Shown here: piece by piece, positions 49,701-61,700 of the stretch
Layout: each line of letters begins with the position of its first letter
Numbering within the stretch: position 1 is the first letter of the stretch
Assembly (NCBI RefSeq): GCF_963675165.1
Contig: NC_087384.1
Span: 1,944,501-2,008,500, forward strand
Reading direction: 5' to 3'
Length of the DNA stretch: 64,000 nucleotides
Source: Halichondria panicea
Taxonomy: Eukaryota > Porifera > Demospongiae > Suberitida > Halichondriidae
Notes under the pieces: model-generated
The model's database searches: none
The model's input: the letters and a program-made list of their open reading frames with translations, nothing else
Told to the model about the DNA's origin: nothing
Made by a program: the position numbers and the translations under genes

Positions 49701-52700
49701 GACCTGCTACAGTTGACAACCACTGTCTGGAACAAAGACCACTGTGTAGCTCTTATTTCAGTATTTCACGAACTTTCTTTCTTTGGAATAATAGTGCTTG
49801 TATTGCAGAATGCAGAGGCTGCAAAACGCATTGATTTTACAATGACTTCAATGTAAAAGGGTGTGCCAACTCAGCAACTGTGAAAGCTGAAGTGATTAAT
49901 GGGCGCTCGAAGAGCAATCATCATTCCAGCGAACAGGACTACCGTAGAGAGTGAAATTTTCGTGGGTTAGCAATCCTTATATGAAAATAGGTCAACGAAA
50001 TGCTTATAGCTAACGGAAGACACAACGTCATTTGACCAAAGAGCGTGAAATGTAATGATTTTAGAGGCCATTCCACGAAATTTAAATGCTTCGAAAATGT
50101 TGCACTACACGTACGGCATTCACTATAGGATAATGAGATTCACATGAGAAACGCTCGTTAACTTAATGACTGCCTACGTGTAATTATGCTCTCAGCCATA
50201 TCCCTAAAATACAATCAAAGTGCACGATCAGCACTGTTTCTGTTTTGCTACACAAGGAAAAATCCTGCTGATCTAGCAAATGAGACACATTAAATTACAG
50301 TGAATAAAATTATAGGTGTTGTTGACAGTCAAAAAGTACACTAGTTTAGCTTTAGAGACATGGATAACGAGGTCTTCTTAACATTGCTACAAAAAGAGAC
50401 AAACATAACTGAGAAGCAGCTCAACAAGAAAGTGGAGCAACAGGATCTACAGAACCTAGCCAAATTGTTTGGAGGCTGGGAAATGTATGTTAATACACCA
50501 GGGCTTGGCCTAACAGAAGGACAGATAGCTGAAGTTCGAGACTACGCCTTCAGAAAAGGAAACATAATGGCTGTATCGAAAGCATTAAGCTATTGGCTCA
50601 ACATTAATCCTTACCATACGTATCGACTACTGATTGAGACCCTAATAGAGCTACAGCAGGGAGTTCTCGCTGATAAAGTCGCCAAGAGTGGTAAGCTGAA
50701 GTAAACTAAATTAAGGATTAATCATTGAAGTTTCTATAATATATAGTGGTTGATGCTGACAAAAAGAACAAAGGCAAGATGACCACAGAAACTAATAAGC
50801 CACATACCGCACCAAGAAGCACATACGGTTTAGGTAAGGTTAAACTAAATGCTTGAAAACCTGAATATATATTTTGACTTGCTAGATCGCAAGCAGCACA
50901 TTCTTCACGAAGTCCAACATCATGACACAAATTTCCAAAATCTTATAGTATTGACACTTGCAGTGCTGTCTACGATCAAAGAGGAGGTGCTTACCAATTT
51001 CAAGCACAGGCTCATCAGTCTCCCACTGGCCATCAAACATGAGCATGGGAATTTGCTGGCATCGAAATGCTCCATGTTTAAAGATGCTACAACAGCTGAC
51101 GACATCCTTTTCCACTTGCACTCTCATCTGTGTTTCCTTGACTTCAGTCTCCTAGAGCACATCATTGACCATTTCGGCAGTGATGACCTGAAACAACAAA
51201 TGTACGCCTACGCACAGGACATGAGGCAGTTTCGAATGGAGACAACCATCAGTGACATCATTCCACACCTCCCCCAGAGAACAGACCAAGAGGGCCACTC
51301 TAAATTGGAATTTGATTTTGACACCGAGACAACAACTCTTGAAGAATTTGATAAGCATAGAATGAAATATGCAAGTAATTTCTTGCTCTCCGAATTGGTT
51401 GTCCTAGTGACAAAACAAAAACGAAAAAAATTGTCATCGGTAAGAAACAGTGTTCCTTATTCTTCAACACATATCAGCAGCAAAATAGATAAAGAAATTC
51501 AGACAGATACAAGTCAAGTTCAAAAGGGAGAAACAACGCATTTAGAAACAGACCAACATTCAGCTCTTACACAGCAAACTGGGGATCCTCAGCAAAAATT
51601 TGCTAAAAATCATCACCTTCAATCTCAAAACACAGACTTTTGGCAAGTACCTCCTGACGATGTGATCACTAGGGACGACGAGGTGCTTGGCAATGGAGCC
51701 TGGGGTCGGATTGTCAAGGGAGTCTTTCGAGGAACCTCTGTTGCTGTCAAAAGAATCCATCCTGGAATCCTTAACCAAGCAACCGTGGAGAAAATTCGTC
51801 GAGAGATTCAAATAATGGCACAAATTCGACATCCTAATTTAGTCCTATTCATGGCGGCTGCTCTGGACGAGCAAACAGGCCCTATGATCGTGACAGAGCT
51901 CCTCGATACATCACTACGTGCAGCCTACGAAGAAAATAGCATTGGTCCCAACAAGCGCCGAATCTTTAAAGACATCTCGCTAGCTTTGGCCTACCTACAC
52001 TTACAGAGAGATCCCATCATCCACAGAGATGTGAGCACCAACAATATTCTACTAATCTTTCAACCAAACAACACATGGCTAGCCAAGCTATCCGACTTTG
52101 GATCGGCCAACCTAGCTCAGTACGCAACCACGCTAGGCGAAGGAGCCCTCCTATACCTCGCCCCGGAAGCCTACCCTCATCCTCCCACCTCCAACCAGCC
52201 ACATCAACCACAGACCACAGCGATTGATGTTTATAGCTTTGGAGTGGTCATGTGCGAGGTGGTGACCAGTACGTTTCCGGTATTGGAGAAGTTTCGTGAC
52301 CTACTGAAAAGTGTGGGCCACACATGGCCCCCAATTCACACACTGATCAACTCCTGCGTCCATAGCAACCCAGTTGATAGGCCTACCATGAGTAAAGTGC
52401 TGGAACAAATCAGACTATTACAATGGGAACCTTAAGGTGCCGATAAAAGGAACTACACAGAACTAATCAATAATTATTACATGATGTTTGTGTATATAAT
52501 TTCTCGATTTTATACCCTTATATACAGACATTTGAGATTTGTGTTTGCTGTGAAAAACAGTCACGATATTTATTAATACCTTTTCTATACAATTATGACA
52601 TCATTAATATAAATAAAACATCAGCAGCAAATTTCAACCAGCATAAAAATCCATTAATTGTCCCCACGTATTCATGGTCGTATTCATTTACATGTGACCT

Positions 52701-55700
52701 GACCAAAAGTGTATTCAAGTCCTAGTACATATACACATGAAACAAAGTGGGTGTGTTACAGAAAAGTTACTACAGTGCACTTGACAGAATTAACTCGAAG
52801 GTATGTGTGCATGTGTCTGGTACATAATTAATTATTATATAGCATGCCTTTTATGTACATAGGAATATGGCAACTAAAGGAGAGCTGACCTTTCGTACCC
52901 TAAAAGAAGGGACAGGCATCAATACACAAAACTTGGTAGTGTCCTGAGCTACTAAAACTAGTTACACGACTGCTACTGTATAAGCACTTCTCACCAGCAA
53001 TTCAGAACATCAATGTAGGAGCCCACATCCACGCATGCATGCATAAGAATTGAAGTATTCCCACCAGTTCAGACAGTTTCATTTTAATACTTATAGGTGA
53101 CATATCTGAGAATATCTAGTACTTTGAGAAGGGATTTCAACATTTGAAGATAAGATATCCACCCTCAAACACCTGATAGAGAACGATGTACCACTCACCA
53201 AGCTAGAATACACTCTGCTAGCTCTACCATTGGCCATCAGAAATGAGCACGAAAAATTGCGAAATACTCTATGGTTGAAAAAGCTACTACTTTTCGTGGT
53301 GTATTTGCTATCCCTAACTCCTATCGCCTCCTAGAGCACATCATCAACACTGTAGCCAGTGATGCTTTCAAGCATAGCATGAAAGTTTACACACGAGACA
53401 TGACCCAGTTTCGAAAGGAGACAACATCAATGACATCATTCCTCATAATTATTCCTCGAAGATTGAATCACCTGAAATGAAAGTGAAACTCAATTTCTAT
53501 GCCAAAACAACATAATATTATCTTGAAGATATTGATCAGTACTTACATACATCACAAGGTAAGATGTGGGAGTACTTTTACTCATGATGTAACAACAAGC
53601 TCAAATCAATATGAAGCCAAAAATTGACCACATAACTTCCTGGGCAACCCTATTTCAACACTATATACACTTTATTATTCATTGACATTAACTACTAGCT
53701 AGGGCACAAGCATCTGCATACAGAAGCTCCTGTTATACTTGATGAGTTGATTGAGATAAACATGTATGTGACTTTACATGAAACGCTGTAAAGTACCGAT
53801 TCTGCATTAAACAGAAAAGCTGACTAGGCAAAACAATACAGAGATGGCTACTTGTGGAGAACTAACACTGGGTAGGCTAAAAGAGTGGACTGGAGTAACA
53901 GATGAGCAGTTAAATCAGACAATAAAGAAAAAAAGATCTAAGAAGATAGCCAGTCTATTTGGGAGCTGGGAGAAATATACTGGGGTACCAGGACTAAGTC
54001 TAACTCCAGGGCAGACTGCTGATGTTCGAGACTCTGCTTTTAGACATGGGAATGAAATGGCAATGTCCAGAGCACTAAGTTTCTGGCTGAACAACAATCC
54101 ATACAAGACATATCGATCACTAATCGAGATCTTACTGGAGCTAAAGGAAGGACTTCTTGCAGACCAAGTTGCTAACCTTGGTAAATTCATTAAGACCGAT
54201 TGGTTTGTAAAAACAAATCATTATAGTAACTCTTGTCTTGGTACCAAAATAGCTCTATAATTATAACTTAACTCTTAGGGAACAATATTATACAGCCTAT
54301 AATCTCATAAAATTAACAGTCATCAACTTCACATGTATCTAAGAAATGACATATCACACACTCTCTCTACAGTGCTCCAAAGTGACAAAGATAATTCCAT
54401 TGCTACTGCTAAACTTCAAGCTCCTGCAACCAACCAGACCCAATTCAGTGAGTTTGTCAACCAGAAAGTACTACAGTTACGAAAGCATACAAACGTACAT
54501 TAATTAATTAGTCGTACCATAATAGTGTCACATGTTAAATGATGTCACATTGTGCATGTACTCAATAGGTTCCATGTCTGAGAGCATTACACACTTTGAA
54601 GAGCGGTTTCAAGTGCTCAGAGTAAACACTCTGAAAGAACTAATTGAGAACAACGTGTCACTTTCTGAGGTCAAGTATTTGCTGCTTGCTCTACCATTAG
54701 CGATCAGAAATGAGCATGAAGGTTTACTTTTAAAGTACCCCATGGTCGAAGAAGCAAAAACAATTGGTGGTATCTTTGCAATTTTCAATTCCTACCTAAG
54801 TTTCCTTGATTTTAGCCTCCTGCAACATATTATCAAGAATTTTGGCAGTGATGGCCTAAAAAAAAGAATGGAAGCATACGCGCAGAACATGAAGCAGTTT
54901 CGAATGGAAACTATTGTTAGCGATATTGTTCCTTACCTGCCACAGAAATCGAGCCATCCACAAGCCTACTCAAAATTACATTTGAGGATTGACTATGACA
55001 TCAAAACAACATCTCTAGAGGACTTAGACCAGTACAGAAAACGATTCGCCAGTGAATTCTTATTATCAGACTTTGCGCTACTTCTAGTGAACCTCAAAGA
55101 GGGCTCACTATGTATAGAATGGCTAATTCCTTCTACTGTTCTTCCAAGTTTAAAACAGTTTGCAAGACATATCCAGATTCTTCTACGCTTACAGATTCTA
55201 AGGCTGTCCGTGAATTCTGATTGTCTTTACCAGAGAGATCAAGAAGTGAGAAAGGTTGGTTAGCAATTTGTAGACAACTAAAATAATCATTCTATTTCTA
55301 CAGCTACAAACAGAAGCACGAGACAACAACACACCTGAAAATGAATCTATTGAAGGAAATAAAAGCCCGCAAGAACTTGAGTTTTGGCAATTGCCTCCGG
55401 AGAAGGTCACTACAACAAATCAGTTCTTAAGGAAGGCAACTTGGGGCAGCATAGTCACAGGGACATTCCACGGGATGATTGTTGCAGTTAGACATGTATA
55501 TCCTCGCTTCAATAAGACAGTTCGTCAAGAGATTCGAACTATGGCTCATTCATTTAGCCATCCCAATCTTCTCATATTCATGGGTGCCGTTATAGATGAG
55601 GAAGAAGGACACTTGCTCATTACAGAGCTCGTTGAGACCACTCTGCGTGCAGCCTATCAGGCAAATCGAATTGGGCCTAACAAACGACAAATCTTCGAAG

Positions 55701-58700
55701 ACGTATCACTGGCTCTGGATTATCTCCACCAACAGATACAACCAATCGTCCACAGAGATGTGAGCACATACAATATTCTCCTTACTTCTCGTAGCAACAA
55801 GTGGCGAGCTAAGCTAGGCCTCGTCAATCTTACTCGATATGCGGTCGAAATCGAGACAGAAAACCTTCCATACCTTGCCCCCGAGGTGGTTTCCCATTCC
55901 ATTGCCCTAAAACCACACCTCCCAGAAACAACTAAGAGCGATGTGTATAGCTTTGGAGTAGTCATGTGCGAATTGGCGACAGAAACATTTCCTGAGGGAG
56001 ACTTGCTTCCTGCACTACTGACTAATGTAGGGCAGGTGTGGTCCCAGATCAGCCCTCTGATAAACTCTTGTATTGATCCATCTCCTGAAATGCGCCCAAC
56101 GATGGAGATGGTATTTAAACAAATCAAACAATTAGACTGGGAACCATAAACGTGTCTACCCAATCCTGTACTACAGAACTTTCGACATTTCTAAATGAAT
56201 CAGGCAATAATTATTAAAATTATACAAGTACCACTCTTTATCATAATACATACAAAGTAGTCAACTCGTGTGACACATATTATTTCAGCAAAAATTTTTA
56301 TTTCCGACCATTCATTTCATACCCAACTTCAATATTACTATTCAAATTTCATACATGATTGTTATTGTACAATGTATATGTTCAGTACATGAGAGTGCAT
56401 GACCAGCGCTACATGTATATAATAATTATGAATGGATACAATGTACAATCAATGTATGTTACATGTACAAAATTAAATTAATGCACTTTCAACCCTGAAA
56501 CTACAAACTATTTTGTGCAGACTCGCTAGCCAGCCCCTCCTCGGGGTAAGGCTGGCTGGCAAGCCTATGTTTTGTCCGCTTTCCGTGACATTTCTAATGG
56601 ACACATTACACTTGTATTGACTATAGGCCTTTCTGTCTAGATGTGGCATGACCACCACCAGCCAGTATAGGTGGATCTCTGTTATTATACGTACATTAAT
56701 TGTATACCGCACACATTACACCAAATAAAGTGTGCAACCTCAGGATATAAGGTAATCTATAAAGCCTCTACGCCCACCATTGCTTGACTCCTGCCCCAGT
56801 GCTGCTCCTGCTCCACGCACACCCACCACGGGGACGGACGCCATCTTGGGAGCTTTTCCTCTTGTGAGGGAACTTTGCGGAGACGAGTTATTTGGTGATA
56901 AGGTGATAGACGATTGGTCGGATGATTTCGATGGACTGCTGAGAGGAGTGGACGCTACTGAACTGTCTTCACTATCTTCTTTTACTGACTCGGAATGTTC
57001 ACTATCGTTCTTTGTTGTAATAGTTTCTTTGTTTGCTGCCTCCGTTTCTTTTGTATTTTCCTTTGTTACCTCGGAATCTTCATTGTCCTTTTTTTCTATT
57101 TCAGACACTTTAGTTTCTTCCTTTCTCTTAGAGTCGTCAGTGTCCTTTTTTTTGGCTGCCTCCTCAGCTGCTGCAGCTAACTTGGCCTCGTTCTCCTACA
57201 GAAACAAAACCATACTTAGTATAGCAACAAAAAAACACGTACGTGCATAAATAATAATGCACACAGAGTCCAAGGAGAAAAGCCACACCCAATGCTACCT
57301 TGTGCAGTTTCTGCACCACCTCCAGTTTGCTCGTCTTGTTCCTGACCAGTCGAAGGAAATGGAGGAACTTGTAACTGTGAGACGGAAATCACGATAGTTG
57401 AGAGGAACCACCATATTATTTTCAGTATGATAACAGGTACATGCTAATAATTATTCCTACAGAATGGTCTAACCCCTTCAGCAGTACAGGCCTGATAAAT
57501 ATGGCTGTAACATGGAGGCTTATTTTAATAACCGTTCTATACTCCTCCAATTAACCCTCAACCAAATACTTGGGCAGCACACTACTAATCATGTATGTAC
57601 AAAACACATAAGGTACTGACTTGTGAAATGTCTCTACCAGTTCTGGTCTAAGGACGGCCATACGATGTCTGATCTTTGACCCCTCCGACACCTCCATGTA
57701 ATTAGCGTCTGGTGGGAATATTCTGAACAGATCGAGAGCGTAGTGTCTCCTGTCGTTACCCACTATTCCCTTGACCTCGTACGATGAGGGAAGCTCCAAC
57801 ACCTCCTCTTGCTTCTCGTTAGCGTACACCCTGGTGATGTCACAGTGGAATCATGTGATGATGTACAAGCACAGCATCAGCTACTTAACATGTATACAAT
57901 ACTAAAAGACTATTGGCTAGCTGAGGATATTACTAACGTTGGTGATGAAAAATGCGAAATTACATAAAACAAAACTCAAACTGACTTGTGTGGTCGGATG
58001 TGAAAATCCTCTGCTGTTTTACTCAACTGTATAAGAAGTACACGTAAAGTAATTTAGCAACAAGCGTCAATCAGAGCTCACCAGCTCTTGGAACTCCGTG
58101 TCTGTCTTGATGCTTTTGCCAGTATCTATGGAGCCATACACCACAGCTGCCTCGTGTTCTCGTTGCAGGAGACCTAAGGGAGGGGGTGGAGAGGGGTGCT
58201 GTAATGACTACATGGCAAGCATTATAACAAGCACATGCAGATACATGTACAAGTGATGGTACTGAAGTACATTGTACAGCAGCAGGTACATGTACTGTAT
58301 AATATATGGGAGTAAACTTTAGGGATAATTACTAACAAGACAGTAAATGGAAAACAAAGTACAAAGCATAGGTACAAGTTATTGTAACACTGCAGGTATA
58401 CATCAAAGTAAATATAAATGCAATGTACAATTGTTATTTTAATCCTTGCATCCACCCTGACTGACCTGGTATGACCGACTGACAGACGACTCTGTACCCT
58501 CTGTAGTCCACTATAACAGTGCCCAGTGTGTATAGTCCCTTCCTATCAAACCGCTCGTGAGCTGCCACTCCATGGAGGTCAGCTGCCTGTTAATGGGGGG
58601 AGGGGGAAGGATATTTACTTCAAGACAATGAGTCTACACTAGAGGAGGTCCGATATGCGTGCACGAATCACTATAAGTTCAGTGCATCGTGGTCACGTGA

Positions 58701-61700
58701 TATGTCCAGGCCAAATGCACTAGCACCTGTAGTGATTTGTGCACGCATGTCGGACCTCCTCTGAGTCTACACTGCATGTGTCTACACACCACCCCCCACT
58801 GAGATGGACCCCCAGTGTAGCATCGTGAGTATGTAGAAAACACTGTACGCCCTCCTCTAGGCCTCACTGGTATTGTCAACCAGGACGGTGATATAAAGGG
58901 CACAAACGGAGACAGTACAAACTTCATACATGTAGTGAGTTTCTCCCAATGCACAGGTACTTATTACGCTACCATGCACTACTCGTGACTTACAGATGCA
59001 GCGTGTGCCCCAGCATCTCCACCGAACTCTTTGTAATGGTCACGGCCATCAAAAGTAAAACTGAAGAAGATGTTGTTCCACATGTACATCCTGTACCTGC
59101 AGTACATGTAGTAGCGACCACACGATAGAGTACAATGGTCATGTGACTCACTTAAACTCGTCTCCTGGGTTGAGAGTGGGTAGGTTCCCCTCTACCCCGG
59201 CCATTGCTCCCCTCATTGATGCTTGCACAAAGTCAGAGTGGATCTATATGAAAGGGGAGAGGGAGGGGATGAAATAATTAAAGGTATGCTCTAACACTGT
59301 TTTATGAACATCTCGATACATGTAGACATGTAGACGAAATCAACAAGACAATTAACACTTCAACTGCACAAAGTAGCTAGAGAGAACAGCCAGAAAGTGT
59401 AGCATCACTTTATCATATATAATTAATTACAGGGCATGCAGAGTACTGTGCCAAGAACAATTTGAGTAACAACCACTAACTTCAGCCAGCTCTTACCTTG
59501 AAGAGAGATCTCTCTTTGAAGACCTTGGCACCCACTGTGTCCGAGGGCAACTCTCGGGCTGTCTGCAACTCTTCATTCCAGTCCCGGAACTGACCTAGGA
59601 CCAACTCATCCGGCAATGGTTTCAGACCCATACCTGAGAGAATTTCATTTTACATACTATTGCCTGAGAGAATTTCATTTTACATACTTACTATTGCTTA
59701 AAGAGGATAATCTCGCATCCATATCAGCTGAATGCTACATACTTGTATACATGTGATCCAATACTCTACGTATTAAACAATCGCTGGGGACTTCTTACGC
59801 CCCCCCCCCACACACACACACACACACACTCACTGTCCTCAATCTTGAATACGATTGGCTTGTGTTCTGGTCGTGGGGCGACCCAGGGGAGGACGGGATA
59901 GGGCACCGGGAGGATCTCAAAAGGGTGGTGGGTGTCCGAGAACTTGCGGAGGAGGGCAAAGTTCCTCTTGAACAGAGGGCTGATCTGTAGAGCAAGAATG
60001 CAGCAATGAGTCTAAGGTGATGTGTGTAACTGTTTAATTACCTGCGAGAGAAGACCATTTAAGTGTTTGTTGAGGTGGTGGGTTTTCTTTGCGGTAGGAT
60101 CAAAGAGGTCACTGCTCTGACTCTTGTTCAGGTAGAATCCTGACGGACATGCTGTCACGAAAAAATGGACACCCTCCAGAGTCGTCAGCTCCAAATACAG
60201 CAGGTCACCTGTACACCAATGAAATGCAGTTACACAAGAGCACAATTTGAAGAGTAATTTATACATGTAAGTTCTATATCTGTTCTGTTCTTATGAACAA
60301 AAAGCACGGCTACAATGACTGTATAAGTATAGAGAGGGTGAAATGAACATAAACAAGAGGATTAGTAGGTTGCGATTAGAATCGTGATATAATTATTGCA
60401 ACAGCATACTCTCTCTACCGTATAGCGGGTAAGTTTCGTGGGGTAAAAAATCGTTCAACTCGAGAAAAGGTGGTTTTCGTGAGTAAAAATTTCGTTTAGT
60501 CTCGTGGCTGCATGGCATTCCTACGTTCCGATAAGCCACGCCTACGTTAAAATTTCGTGGAGGTCAGCCTGCCCACGAAAATAACGAATATTTTACCTCA
60601 TGAAAATTACCTGCTATACGGTATTCAAGTATGGTATGTTTATGTTATGGCACCTTTCATCTTCCTCCTGTTGGAGGGAGGGTTCCACTGACTGTAGGAG
60701 ATGCTCTTAATGCACTCGGGAAGCTGGGGGTAAGCGATGCAAAGGATAAACACTAACATTATAATTATGCAATTGTAAGCATACATTGTAAATCTGTACT
60801 ATTACTGTACGTAACAACTATGTTTGCATGCTTCTACTGAAAACTAACTCATCAAGTTTATCAAGTATTATCTTTCAAACCAACAACACATGGAATTCAT
60901 CATTCTATGCAAATTATAATTTTTGTGCGAACTGTAACTGCTAATTTGGTTTCGCCTTCCATGCAAACATACAGGGAGTATGAACTGTGTACATTATTGG
61001 TAAGAGAATTAAAGTACCACCTTGAAGTGTTTGTCCAGGTTGGGTGGATAGAAGTGATTCAGTGGTGGTCCAGTCTCTGCGGCTTTCTCTGTGGGGGGTG
61101 TGAGGGGCGTGGGAGAGGGTGGGTCCTCAGCCGCAGGTATGGGCGTGGGGGTGTGTGAGGGAATGATGTACGACGGTGGTTCTAACTTGGAGAGGTCAGT
61201 AAGGTCATCACCAACACGAGCTGTTCCTGAGTAGTCAAGGATAACAACGTAGGATGTAAATCATGTTCTTAAAATATCAAACGCACAAAATAAAGACGGG
61301 TATTGTTCTTGCTACAAAAGCAGAAGCTAGATACTGATAGCCATGCAACAATTTAATCAACAATACATGTTATTACAGATACCATGCAGCAAACCTTCAG
61401 GGTTTGTGAGGGCAATAGCGGCCAGGAATGAGAGGGAGAGTCCCTCCCCACCTGGCACCACGGCCTGGTGCACAGCATCCGTCAAAAGCAGGTCTTTGAG
61501 TCTCTGCAGGTGCACTCTCACGTCCCTCTGTGTGTATGGCTCCTCCACCAGCTCCACAGTGTCCCCGTCATGGAAGTCTTCTAGAGAGCCTATCTCAAAG
61601 AACTCATCCAACCGCTTGCCTTTGTGACGGACAGAGAGACAGCTCCGATAGCAACACTCGGGCCTCTCCAGGGGCAGTTGCAGGAGGTCATGAACCGTGT

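Larger units (their letters stand above)
46754..56777 (-). other. 10-kb CLUH intron hosting an antisense Death/kinase gene array
   Basis: Bounded by the donor after the 56778-57195 exon (phase 1) and the acceptor before 46753 (phase 1). The two flanking exons are clearly CLUH, so the whole + strand array (47391-56149) lies inside this intron. The parts not covered by listed genes or elements (48789-49440, 52436-52862, 56150-56777) are AT-rich. They show only scattered repeats of the Death/kinase gene flanks, e.g. 49150-49260 resembles 53560-53660. Confidence 0.85.

Noticed and set aside
49607-49834. 75-codon + strand ORF as a gene
   Set aside because: Frameshifted end of the psi-2 Death exon running into non-coding sequence.
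47391-56149. Recent bacterial transfer as the origin of the kinase arrays
   Set aside because: DK genes have introns with matched phase, and the domains are animal signalling types. No bacterial neighbours or composition break.
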